Positions 1 to 10,438 of a stretch of DNA of 64,000 bases are shown one piece after another. A program made the position numbers and the translations under genes. The stretch's first letter is position 1. Every line of letters starts with the position of its first letter. This stretch comes from Rahnella victoriana (GTDB lineage Bacteria > Pseudomonadota > Gammaproteobacteria > Enterobacterales > Enterobacteriaceae), in assembly GCF_004330295.1 (NCBI RefSeq), contig NZ_SJOJ01000013.1, positions 1 through 64,000 on the forward strand, in the 5' to 3' direction. The notes under the pieces were generated by a model, which saw only the letters and a list, made by a program, of their open reading frames with translations, had not been told where the DNA came from and made no database searches.

Positions 1-107
1 GGGTTGGGGTGGGGTATTAAAGAAAAATTAAAAAGTTAGCGTTTGCTCTGACCCGGTGTTAGCCCTTAAAACCCCCTCCCTGCCTCCCCCTTCGCAGGGG
101 GAGGAGC
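1..107. repeat. Paired GC-rich palindromic repeat units (BIME-like)
   Basis: Two units face away from each other. Bases 1-21 are the end of a minus-strand unit (reads TTTAATACCCCACCCCAACCC on minus) cut by the window edge. Bases about 66-107 are a plus-strand unit: TTAAAACCCCC lead, then a perfect stem CCTCCCCCT/AGGGGGAGG around a TCGC loop (83-104), then AGC. Matching units occur at 41263-41350 and 55415-55591. The location downstream of envZ suggests a transcript-end element; that role is inferred. Confidence 0.8.
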
Positions 108-235
108 AAATCTGCCTCGTGCGGGCGGTTCAGAAACGTGCTGAATGACAGGTTGCAGACCTGAGGCTGCAATCCCGAATGGAGAAACCGAAACTTTCAC
201 CCGTCTGAAAACAGGATCATTAAGACTCCCCTTAA

Positions 236-2313
<2,078 letters not shown>

Positions 2314-2913
2314 GTAACTCTCCCAAAGGCGTGAGTGCCTGAAGCTTGTATTGTTAGAAATGTCAGCCAAAACAAACAGCGTTTAATGGTATATATTCTA
2401 GCCGAAATTGTAACAATGATTATGGATTTCCTAATTTATCAACAATATCAGAGGAATCTTCCGCACGCGAAGGTTGGTTTGTTACCGTTTGTCCACCCAC
2501 GAAAAGCTGCGCCTCTCCTTCCGCTGTACATGGCCTGACCTTTCTGACCTGACCTTTTGGGTGAAAAAAAAGCAAAACAACCGCTGTCCGGTAAAGTAAT
2601 TATTAATTTTAATGAATCGAAAAATAAGTTTACTTAATAATACAGGAGTGAAAATGATGCTTTCTTTTAAAAAGAGATCATTTAGCCACCAACCGATCAT
2701 TCAAGTGAATTTTCAAATATTAAAGATCATCCATATTTATATATTAGGATAAAAAGTTCAGATCATTGAAATCGATTAGCGACCCTCTACTATTCAATGT
2801 ATAAAACACTTGATAGAATCCGCCGACTAAAGAGGTTGAATTGGCTTTACTCTTATTGACTCAACTTATCTTTAGACAACCCTTTATTTTCTATTTCTGA
2901 ATGGATGCAAAAA
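2314..2913. promoter_or_regulatory. AT-rich intergenic control region between ompR and the fimbrial operon
   Basis: About 600 bp without a convincing gene. It must hold the leftward ompR promoter at its left end and the rightward fimbrial promoter at its right end. The right half is markedly AT-rich, as is usual for fimbrial switches bound by H-NS or Lrp; binding is inferred. All four GATC sites of the gap cluster at 2676-2767. No long inverted repeats of a FimB/E-type invertible switch were seen. Confidence 0.6.
2676..2767. promoter_or_regulatory. Cluster of four GATCAT (Dam) sites upstream of fimbrial operon
   Basis: GATCAT occurs at 2676, 2695, 2725 and 2761, four copies in 92 bp, with no further GATC elsewhere in the intergenic region. 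Dam-methylated GATC sites inside Lrp-bound DNA control phase variation of pap-type fimbriae. The arrangement here is compatible with such a switch, but Lrp sites cannot be proven by eye. Confidence 0.45.
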
Positions 2914-3462
2914 ATGAAAAACAAGTTCAAGCTCTTAGCGGGCGGGATATTTTTGGCTATGGCTGCAAATAGCTATGCGATCGATGGTGCCATCAACTTT
3001 ACCGGGGCAATTGTCGAAGAAGCCTGTCAGATCAATGGTGGGGAAGAACTCAATATACCGTTAGGGACTTATTCAGCAGCACAATTCCAGGAAATTGGTG
3101 ATCTCTCGCCAAAAATCCCTTTTACTTTGCCTCTTGATAACTGCCCTATCGCTTCAGAGACGAACCCTACTCCCCATTTCCGGATATGGCTGGAAGCAGA
3201 TACCGTTGCTGATACCACTGATTTGATTGCCCTTGGCAATGATTATGGCGATGCCATGGCAGATGGCGTCGGTATTCGGGTCGAAGATGCCAAAACGAAC
3301 CAGATTATGAAAATCAACGGGTTACCAGACATTATTTATCCTATCCCTGGTAAAGTCATGACTGTCGATCTGCTTGCATACTATGAGTCATTTAAATTAG
3401 CTGGTGATATCACTGCCGGTGCCGCAGACGCGCGTGTAAAAGTTACTCTCGATTACCGATAA
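2914..3462 (+). CDS. Major fimbrial subunit (chaperone-usher pilin)
   Basis: Secreted structural pilin that polymerises by donor-strand exchange to form the fimbrial shaft. Signal peptide about residues 1-22 (MKNKFKLLAGGIFLAM...NSYA), then an immunoglobulin-like pilin domain with the typical cysteine pair (EEACQIN and LDNCPI) and a C-terminal beta-strand ending VKVTLDYR that fits the chaperone-binding motif. An ATG three codons upstream (2905) is also in frame, but its only Shine-Dalgarno-like bases (GGA) touch it, so 2914 is preferred. It is first in a four-gene operon and is followed by a strong hairpin terminator, which would favour pilin excess over assembly proteins. The fimbrial type is not resolved. 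Confidence 0.88.
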   Translation: MKNKFKLLAGGIFLAMAANSYAIDGAINFTGAIVEEACQINGGEELNIPLGTYSAAQFQEIGDLSPKIPFTLPLDNCPIASETNPTPHFRIWLEADTVADTTDLIALGNDYGDAMADGVGIRVEDAKTNQIMKINGLPDIIYPIPGKVMTVDLLAYYESFKLAGDITAGAADARVKVTLDYR

Positions 3463-3474
3463 GCACTTTTCATC

Positions 3475-3512
3475 ATGCCCTGTAGGGAAAATCCTTACAG
3501 GGCATTTTTATT
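3475..3512 (+). terminator. Intra-operon hairpin terminator/attenuator after pilin gene
   Basis: Arms ATGCCCTGTA (3475-3484) and TACAGGGCAT (3496-3505) form a 10-bp stem with further pairing possible in the loop (GGA/TCC), followed by a T-rich tail (ATTTTTATT). It lies between pilin and chaperone genes transcribed the same way, so partial read-through is expected. Confidence 0.8.
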
Positions 3513-3568
3513 AAGCGTTCATCTAATTATCGTCTGAATATATTACTACTCTAAGGGTTGATATCTGT

Positions 3569-4255
3569 ATGGGTAAAAAAAATCCACTTACATTGATTTT
3601 GATTATATTTTCATTACTCACATCACAACTGTCTTATGCGGGTGGCATTGTCGTGGGGCGAACCCGCGTTATTTATGATGAGAATAAAAGAGAAGCGAGT
3701 CTTTCTGTTAAAAACAACTCAGAAAGCAATCCATTCCTGATACAGTCCTGGGTTGATGCCGGGGGAGAAAAAACACGCGGTCCTTTCATCATCACGCCGC
3801 CGTTATTTCGCCTGAATGCACAACAGGAAAGCAACCTTCGCATTTCCTATAACGGAAAGTCTCTTCCTGCCGACAGAGAGTCTGTTTTCTATATCAATGT
3901 TAAGGCGATACCTTCAACGCCTAAAAATACAAAAAATGAACTCAAACTGGTGGTCAATACGCGGATAAAACTCTTTTACCGGCCGACATCACTGTCAGGA
4001 AAAGCGTTTGAAGCACCAAAGTCTCTCACTTTTACGCGAAACAACGGGCATCTCATTATTAAAAACCCGAGTCCCTATCACGTCGTGTTCAGCTCACTCA
4101 GCATTGGCCCTACCTTTTTAAAAGAAGTGGCGATGATTGCTCCTTTAAGTGAGCTGGATGTCGTTCTACCGGCGAATACTTCAGGCAGCAGCGTGAAATG
4201 GGATGCGATTAATGACTATGGCGGAACAACGGAACCCTATGAACAACCTTTGTAA
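3569..4255 (+). CDS. Periplasmic fimbrial chaperone (PapD/FimC family)
   Basis: Periplasmic chaperone that folds pilin subunits by donor-strand complementation and delivers them to the usher. 228 residues: signal peptide about 1-24 (ends QLSYA), then two immunoglobulin-like domains. Diagnostic features are GRTRVIYD near the mature N-terminus (conserved Arg), the alternating hydrophobic G1 strand NELKLVVNTRIKLFYRP with the conserved Lys before FYRP, and a C-terminal domain rich in beta-strand pattern. The short F1-G1 loop indicates the FGS class. It is followed after 42 bp by the usher gene. Base composition is AT-rich relative to neighbours outside the fimbrial block. Confidence 0.93.
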   Translation: MGKKNPLTLILIIFSLLTSQLSYAGGIVVGRTRVIYDENKREASLSVKNNSESNPFLIQSWVDAGGEKTRGPFIITPPLFRLNAQQESNLRISYNGKSLPADRESVFYINVKAIPSTPKNTKNELKLVVNTRIKLFYRPTSLSGKAFEAPKSLTFTRNNGHLIIKNPSPYHVVFSSLSIGPTFLKEVAMIAPLSELDVVLPANTSGSSVKWDAINDYGGTTEPYEQPL

Positions 4256-4297
4256 TCAGACAAACAAAGCCACCCCATAACTCGCAGCCATCGCCTG

Positions 4298-6871
4298 ATG
4301 ACGACCACTCAGAAGTACGAGAAAACTATGCTCACGGATGAAAAATTTTTACAGACACGCTTGTCTGGAGACGTTAAAAAACACTCAGCGCCGCTCGTGC
4401 TTAAACTGGGTCGCCTGCTGGCCGGTACGGCTTTTGGCTTACTCGCCTCTCACGCCGCCCGTTCAGAAAGCGTCTATTTCGATCCTCAGTTCATCGAGCG
4501 CAAAGCAGGCGATGTGGGGGAAGTTGATCTCTCCTTGTTCCAGAATAATGATCAGGCACAGTTGCCCGGTGACTATGACACCGCGTTATATGTGAACAAA
4601 AAATTAAAATTACGTCGTTCAATTAGCTACTTATCCAGAGAAGATGGCACACTTGAGCCACAAATTACACCTGATATATTGCGGGCTCTGGGTGTCAATG
4701 TTGATGCTTTTCCGGCGTTAAAAAATCATCAGCCTGATACCCCGCTGGGTCAGCTTGCGCAATATATCCCTGCTGCCGACGTCAAATTTGATTTCTTCCT
4801 CATGCAGCTTAACTTCAGCATTCCGCAGGCTGCGATCGTCCATAATGCTCAGGATTATATTGACCCGACAAAATGGGATGATGGCGAACCCGCCCTCTTC
4901 TCAAATTACGCCTATTCCGGCGGCCAACGTAGCAACCGCAATGGCAGCGACGACTCCAGTCAGTACCTGAATTTACAAAGCGGGTTTAACGCTGGCCCGT
5001 GGCGCGTACGCAATTACACGACCTACAGTAACAGCGGGGATGAGCAGCGTTGGGATACGATCTCAACCTATGCCGAACGGGATATAAAAGCCTTAAAATC
5101 AAAATTCCAGATCGGTGAAAATTCAACGTCCGGGGAAATCCTCAGCAGTGTTCCTTTCTCAGGGGTTCAGCTTTTCTCCGACGATAATATGCTGCCAAAT
5201 AGTCAGCGGGGTTTCGCACCGACAATACGGGGCGTCGCAAACTCAAATGCTGAAGTGACCATCCGGCAAAATGATCACATTATTTATCAGTCCTTTGTAC
5301 CGCCAGGCGCATTTGAGATAAACGATCTTTATCCTTCTTCCTATAGCGGAAATCTTGAGATAACGGTGAAAGAAGCGGATGGCACGGAGCGTCGCTTTAA
5401 TCAGCCGTTTTCCGCTATTCCGATCATGCAGCGTCCGGGGCGTTTGAAATATACCGCAACCGCGGGTGTTTACCGGGCCACGAATGCCGATGAAAAAGAG
5501 CCCACTTTCGCCCAGGGCACGGCTATCTATGGCTTTTCCAATACCATCACCACCTACGGCGGCTCGGTGGTATCGGAAGATTACCTCTCCGCCCTTTTCG
5601 GGCTTGGCTATAACCTTCAGTGGTTAGGCGGAATTTCCGCAGATTTTACCCATGCCCGCACGACACTGGACAACCATCAGACCACATCAGGCCAGTCATA
5701 TCGCGTCCAGTATTCCAAGAATATAGAAATGACAGACACCAATTTCAGTCTGGCGAGTTATCGCTATTCGAGTGCCGGTTATTACGATTTTGACGAATCA
5801 ACGCAGCATATTGATGAATGGGATACGTCTGCCCTTGATTACCACAAGCGCAGCAAAGTTCAGTTCAATATCAACCAGACATTGTGGGACGGTGCGAGCT
5901 TATATCTGTCAGGTTATGAGCAGGACTACTGGAACAACAGCGGCAAAGAGAAAAATCTCTCGCTTGGCTTCAACCACAGCGTGTTTGGCATCAGTTATAA
6001 CCTGAGTTATTCCTACAGCAAATTACAAGGTGAGGATGACGATCAGCAGGTATCCCTGAACGTTCGTATCCCTCTGAGTCGCTGGTTGCCTCAAAGCTGG
6101 GCCACTTACAATGTCTCTAACCAGAAAGGCGAAGGCACACGTCATCAGGTTGGATTGAGCGGAACCGCACTTGACGATCGTCGCCTGAGTTATTCGATGC
6201 AGCAAAGTTACACCGATCAGGATAGCGAAAGCAGCAGCAACCTGTATTCATCCTATCGCTCGTCCTTTGGCAATCTCAATGCCGGTTATAACTACAGTCA
6301 GGATTCGCAGCAATTCAGCTATGGCATTGCGGGGGGCATCGTGGCTCATGCTCATGGCATCACGTTGTCTCAACCGCTCGGGGAATCTTTTGCATTAATA
6401 GACACCAATGGTGCCAGTGGCGCACGTCTGCAAAACCTTCCCGGCGTCAGAACTGACTGGCGCGGGTTTGCTGTCGTCCCATACCTGACTGCGTATAACG
6501 AAAACCGCATTGCGATGGATACAACGACGTTGCCGGGGGATGTGGATATCGAAAACACCTCAGCCACCGTGATCCCCAATTCTGGCGCTATGGTGACCGC
6601 ACACTTTGATGCCCGCGTGGGCGCCAGGGTGCTGGTGACGCTGGTGCGCTCAAACGGGGCGACGGTACCTTTCGGTGCCGTCGCTACGACTGAAAAACAA
6701 AGCAATATCGTTGATGAAGGCGGCGTCGTTTATCTGTCGGGTATTCCGTTGGAGAAACCTGTTCTGCTCCATGTGAAATGGGGAAATGCCGCATCCCAGC
6801 AATGTCAGGCTCAGATCAGCCTTTCCGCCTCAACCGCTCAGGTTAACTCACTGACGACTAAGTGTATTTAA
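4298..6871 (+). CDS. Outer-membrane fimbrial usher (FimD/PapC family)
   Basis: Outer-membrane pore that recruits chaperone-subunit complexes and secretes the growing fimbria. 857 residues: hydrophobic signal segment about 37-55 ending near ARSES, N-terminal domain (VYFDPQFIE...GDVGEVDLSLF), 24-strand barrel interrupted by a plug domain (about residues 240-330, including IRGVANSNAEVTIRQND), and two C-terminal domains ending with the paired cysteines QQCQAQ...TKCI. All canonical parts are present with no frameshift. The start is uncertain: 4298 gives an unusually long basic leader, and an ATG ten codons later (4328) is an alternative. Nine bases separate its stop from the adhesin start. Confidence 0.95.
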   Translation: MTTTQKYEKTMLTDEKFLQTRLSGDVKKHSAPLVLKLGRLLAGTAFGLLASHAARSESVYFDPQFIERKAGDVGEVDLSLFQNNDQAQLPGDYDTALYVNKKLKLRRSISYLSREDGTLEPQITPDILRALGVNVDAFPALKNHQPDTPLGQLAQYIPAADVKFDFFLMQLNFSIPQAAIVHNAQDYIDPTKWDDGEPALFSNYAYSGGQRSNRNGSDDSSQYLNLQSGFNAGPWRVRNYTTYSNSGDEQRWDTISTYAERDIKALKSKFQIGENSTSGEILSSVPFSGVQLFSDDNMLPNSQRGFAPTIRGVANSNAEVTIRQNDHIIYQSFVPPGAFEINDLYPSSYSGNLEITVKEADGTERRFNQPFSAIPIMQRPGRLKYTATAGVYRATNADEKEPTFAQGTAIYGFSNTITTYGGSVVSEDYLSALFGLGYNLQWLGGISADFTHARTTLDNHQTTSGQSYRVQYSKNIEMTDTNFSLASYRYSSAGYYDFDESTQHIDEWDTSALDYHKRSKVQFNINQTLWDGASLYLSGYEQDYWNNSGKEKNLSLGFNHSVFGISYNLSYSYSKLQGEDDDQQVSLNVRIPLSRWLPQSWATYNVSNQKGEGTRHQVGLSGTALDDRRLSYSMQQSYTDQDSESSSNLYSSYRSSFGNLNAGYNYSQDSQQFSYGIAGGIVAHAHGITLSQPLGESFALIDTNGASGARLQNLPGVRTDWRGFAVVPYLTAYNENRIAMDTTTLPGDVDIENTSATVIPNSGAMVTAHFDARVGARVLVTLVRSNGATVPFGAVATTEKQSNIVDEGGVVYLSGIPLEKPVLLHVKWGNAASQQCQAQISLSASTAQVNSLTTKCI

Positions 6872-6880
6872 GGATAATTT

Positions 6881-7996
6881 ATGCACACTAAAAAACAGAT
6901 CCTGCGCAACCTGACATCTCTCTTAAAGCTCACCCTTCTGGGGATCACCCTCAACAGTTTTTCATCCTTTGCACTGGCAGGGTCAGCCATGTGTTCGCCG
7001 GAAGATGGCGCAGGGGCGGATTATGAAAATTTTCTTCACGAAGATATTCCCGCGACTGATAACGAGAGAGGGAAAAAGTATGAACGGAATATGAACGGGG
7101 GGATGCAGAATTACACCATCGTCTGCAACTGTACTGACAATGATGCCAATAGCAGTGGCGGTGTATTGCTGATGTACACCGTGAAAACGGCCCTGCCTAA
7201 AGGCACTGAGCCGGGATATTACAAAATTAACGATCATATTGACGTCAAAGCACTGCTCGATCTGCCGCCAGCAACAGGTATTGCTGTACCAACAGCGAAA
7301 ACACTCGGTGATGCGACGCATCACACTGATGCCAATAATAACGGCGTTTGCGCCCAGCAAAATACCCGTGCCAGCTTCGATGTTGGGGCAAAAGGTTCAT
7401 TATCCTTTTCTATTACCACTCCTTTCATCGGTGAACTGGAGATTCCAAGAACAGAGATTGCACAGGTTTACTTGTCCTCAGGTACGGCGATAGTGACCGC
7501 GCCACCGCTGGGCTCCCCCGTTGCACGCGTGTACATCAGTGGCAAACTGACCGTGCCTCAAAGTTGCGAAATCAATAAGGGTGAGACAATCACTGTCAAC
7601 TTCGGTGCTATCGCAGCCAACAAATTCACCACACTCGGTCAACCCCCTAAGGGCTTTATTCCTTCCACGTTCAACATCACATATGACTGTACAGCACATG
7701 GATTGCCTCAGATCCCGACAGGTACACAGCTGGCCATGCTGCTGAAAGGTGACGATCTGGCGGATCAGTACACGCTGGTGGCAAGACGCCGACCTTCAGA
7801 TAACAAAGCTGACATAGGTATTCGGGTTGAAAACGCGGGCGGGTTGGCAATCCCTTTCGAATCAGGAAACCTTCCGATGAACCAAAATGGTATCGGCAAT
7901 ATATCTATGACCGCCTACCCGGTTAACCTCATTGGTGGCGGGCTGGATACCGGCGAGTTCAGTGGTATGGCAACGCTGAAAGTCGATATCAGATAA
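6881..7996 (+). CDS. Two-domain fimbrial tip adhesin
   Basis: Last gene of the operon, 371 residues, about twice pilin size, as expected for a tip adhesin with an N-terminal receptor-binding domain and a C-terminal pilin domain. Signal peptide about 1-33 (ends ALAG). The putative binding domain (about 34-205) contains the cysteines of SAMCSPEDG, VCNCTDN and NGVCAQQ. The pilin domain (about 207-371) begins at VYISGKLTVPQSCEINKGETITVNFG, carries the second pilin cysteine in ITYDCTAHG and ends MATLKVDIR. I do not recognise the binding domain, so receptor specificity is unknown. The operon has no separate minor pilins, so this protein probably caps a simple shaft. Confidence 0.85.
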   Translation: MHTKKQILRNLTSLLKLTLLGITLNSFSSFALAGSAMCSPEDGAGADYENFLHEDIPATDNERGKKYERNMNGGMQNYTIVCNCTDNDANSSGGVLLMYTVKTALPKGTEPGYYKINDHIDVKALLDLPPATGIAVPTAKTLGDATHHTDANNNGVCAQQNTRASFDVGAKGSLSFSITTPFIGELEIPRTEIAQVYLSSGTAIVTAPPLGSPVARVYISGKLTVPQSCEINKGETITVNFGAIAANKFTTLGQPPKGFIPSTFNITYDCTAHGLPQIPTGTQLAMLLKGDDLADQYTLVARRRPSDNKADIGIRVENAGGLAIPFESGNLPMNQNGIGNISMTAYPVNLIGGGLDTGEFSGMATLKVDIR

Positions 7997-8010
7997 GCCC
8001 GCGATGGCTC

Positions 8011-10380
8011 CTAGTTCACAATCTCAATACTCACCAACCGGCTGTCCGCGCGTCCGTGGTCGTCCACTGCGCGGATGCGGTATTGCCCGTTATTGATGGG
8101 CTGCCAGTCGATGGCGGTTTTACTGGCGGAACTGCCGAGATAGATATCATCCACAAACCAGTAGACCGTTTTGCTGTCCGCGTCCGTCACCGCGTTGAAG
8201 GAAATCCGGTCCCGGCCTTGCCGGGATTGCCGCAAGGTGTACGTGGTGTTTTTCAGCGGTGAGGTGATGCGCGGCGGGTTGCCGCCAACATCCATGCCGT
8301 TATCCTTGCAGTGACTGGCCGGCGGTTTGCGTTTTGGCAGTCCGGCTTGCGCAAAGACATTCGCCAGATCTGACGGCCAGAACTCAAACACTTCCGTACG
8401 GGTTTGCTCTTCCTCAAAAGGCGGGCACGCCACTTCACCGGTCAGTTTATCGAGACGCACCGGCCGGTAAACGGTATCCACTTTGATCGGCGATTTGCCG
8501 GGAATAAACCAGGTTTTGCCTTTTTGCTGACACCACGGCGTCGGCAAATCACCGCTGGCGAGGCAGATATCCACCCGTTTCAGCCCTTTAGGCAACGGGC
8601 GTTTGGGCTCCTGCAATTCGGGATAGCTGGCGTTAATGCTGTCGATAATATTGAAGAACAGCGGCGCGGCGGCGTCTGCGCCGACAAACACGTTATTGCC
8701 TTTGCTGTCGAAATTCCCCTCCCATACCACTAACACGTATGGCCCGAAAATCCCCACGCTCCACGCATCGCGAAATCCCCACGAGGTACCGGTTTTCCAG
8801 TACACCGGCAGCGAGGAAGGCGCCTGTGCCAGCGTATCCCCCGGACGGCGGTGCTGACGCAGCATATCGAGCGTCATGAAACTGGCTTCCTCACTCAGTA
8901 AACGCACCGGCGTTGTCTGGCGCGGATCGCTTTTTTGCATCCGTAACGGCTGCAACACACCCCGGTTCGCCAGCAGTGCATACAGCTTTGCCAGTTCCTG
9001 CATCGTCACTTCGCCGCCACCCAGTACCAGCGATAACCCGTAATGGTTTTCGCTGGCCATATCCGCGACGCCGGAAAGGCGCAGAAACTGATAGAACGTC
9101 GGCTGGCGAAGCTGCGACGCGACATACACAGCAGGAATATTACGGCTGAAGTTGAGCGCATCGGTCGCCGTCACCGGACCAAGAAATCGCCGGTCAAAGT
9201 TCTCCGGTGCGTAAGCACCAAACGCCGAAGGCACATCCTTCAGGATGGTCATCGGATGCAGCACCCCCTGTTCCATGCCCAGCGCGTAAATAAACGGTTT
9301 CAGCGCAGAGCCGGGAGAGCGCCGGGCGTTGGTGCCGTTCACCTGCCCCTGAATAGTCCGGTTGTAATAATCGGCGGAACCGACCAGCGCCCGCACGCCC
9401 ATATCGCGGGTATCGACCAGCAAAACGGCGGCGTTGTGAATGCCGCGGCTTTCGTTACGGGTGATAAACGCATTCACCTGCCGCTCAGTCAGCCGCTGCA
9501 AACCGGCGTCTATGGTGGTGTCCGTACGGGTATCCGTACCGGCAAGTTGCTGGTTTTGCTGGCGTAACTGCTCGATAAGATGCGGCGCAATATACGGCAT
9601 CCGTTCAGGCTGACGCAGCGCAAGCGGCAATCGGAACAAGGAGGTCTGGCTGCTGTCGGTGGCATAATGCGTCTGCCAGCGCAGGAAAAGCCGGTTACGC
9701 GCCTGCGTCAGTGCATTACCCAGCACACCGGTTTTGGGGTCAATGCGGTAGCTGGGGGATTGCGGTAAAACGGCCAGCGTCAGCGCCTCCGGCAAGGTCA
9801 GATCTTTCGGCGCTTTGTTGAAATAGATCAGACTGGCCGCGCCGATGCTTTCAATGTTGCGGCCATAAGGCGCTGCGTTGAGATAGGCTTCGAGAATATC
9901 GTGTTTGGAGTAACTCAGTTCAAGCTGCACCGCGCGCAGAACCTGCATGATTTTGCCGGAAGGCGAGCGGGTATTGAGATGCCAGTGCATACGCGCAAGC
10001 TGCATGCTGATGGTCGAGCCGCCCTGCATTTTGCCGCCCGCCACATAGCTGCGCCAGAATCCGCGCAACAGACTGAACGGATTAAAACCGGGGTTGATAT
10101 AAAACCAGCGATCTTCATGCAGTAACAGGCCATTGATGGCCAGCGGAGATATCTGCTCCAGCGGCGTCCAGAGCCGGTAACGGTCGTCGTTCGCCAGCGT
10201 GATGCGCATCAGCGTACCCTGCCGGTCATAATAGACGGTGGAAAAAGGTTGTTCCTGAGAAAGAGGCGGATGCGGCCACAGACGGCATGCCAGCACCATC
10301 AGCGCCAGTAAAAAAACGGCCATCGCGATATTTTGCAGCAGCCGTTTGGTGGATTTGAAAAACGCGGGAAAGGTGATCAT
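8011..10380 (-). CDS. pbpC: Penicillin-binding protein 1C (bifunctional glycosyltransferase/transpeptidase)
   Basis: Inner-membrane peptidoglycan synthase of class A. 789 residues: membrane anchor about 15-33; glycosyltransferase 51 domain with catalytic Glu89 in LLHEDRWFY and the GGSTISMQLAR motif (120-130); transpeptidase domain with SALK (Ser358-Lys361), SRN (412-414) and KTGTS (529-533); and a C-terminal BiPBP_C domain (about 700-789). All active-site motifs are intact. It follows the A2M gene on the same strand, 58 bp downstream; yfhM-pbpC adjacency is conserved in E. coli and is thought to couple defence against proteases with repair of breached peptidoglycan (functional link inferred in the literature, not shown here). 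Confidence 0.97.
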   Translation of the reverse strand: MITFPAFFKSTKRLLQNIAMAVFLLALMVLACRLWPHPPLSQEQPFSTVYYDRQGTLMRITLANDDRYRLWTPLEQISPLAINGLLLHEDRWFYINPGFNPFSLLRGFWRSYVAGGKMQGGSTISMQLARMHWHLNTRSPSGKIMQVLRAVQLELSYSKHDILEAYLNAAPYGRNIESIGAASLIYFNKAPKDLTLPEALTLAVLPQSPSYRIDPKTGVLGNALTQARNRLFLRWQTHYATDSSQTSLFRLPLALRQPERMPYIAPHLIEQLRQQNQQLAGTDTRTDTTIDAGLQRLTERQVNAFITRNESRGIHNAAVLLVDTRDMGVRALVGSADYYNRTIQGQVNGTNARRSPGSALKPFIYALGMEQGVLHPMTILKDVPSAFGAYAPENFDRRFLGPVTATDALNFSRNIPAVYVASQLRQPTFYQFLRLSGVADMASENHYGLSLVLGGGEVTMQELAKLYALLANRGVLQPLRMQKSDPRQTTPVRLLSEEASFMTLDMLRQHRRPGDTLAQAPSSLPVYWKTGTSWGFRDAWSVGIFGPYVLVVWEGNFDSKGNNVFVGADAAAPLFFNIIDSINASYPELQEPKRPLPKGLKRVDICLASGDLPTPWCQQKGKTWFIPGKSPIKVDTVYRPVRLDKLTGEVACPPFEEEQTRTEVFEFWPSDLANVFAQAGLPKRKPPASHCKDNGMDVGGNPPRITSPLKNTTYTLRQSRQGRDRISFNAVTDADSKTVYWFVDDIYLGSSASKTAIDWQPINNGQYRIRAVDDHGRADSRLVSIEIVN

Positions 10381-10396
10381 CTTGCTACTCAGACCC

Positions 10397-10429
10397 GCTA
10401 ACGCCCCGCGATGTTAGCGGGGCGTTAGC
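10397..10429 (-). other. Strong hairpin between A2M gene and pbpC
   Basis: Perfect 13-bp stem GCTAACGCCCCGC (10397-10409) with GCGGGGCGTTAGC (10417-10429) around a 7-nt loop, filling most of the gap between the two minus-strand genes. There is no T-run after it in the direction of transcription, so it looks more like an RNA-processing or mRNA-stability hairpin, or a weak attenuator, than a classical terminator. Confidence 0.6.
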
Positions 10430-10438
10430 AACGGTTTA

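Noticed and set aside
2537-2560. Tandem CTGACC repeats (CCTGACCTTTCTGACCTGACC)
   Set aside because: Short imperfect repetition of only three units; no known function and could be chance.
2482-2700. 72-codon minus-strand frame in the ompR-fimbrial gap
   Set aside because: AT-rich, Phe/Lys/Ile-rich translation, no ribosome site and no domain; considered noncoding.
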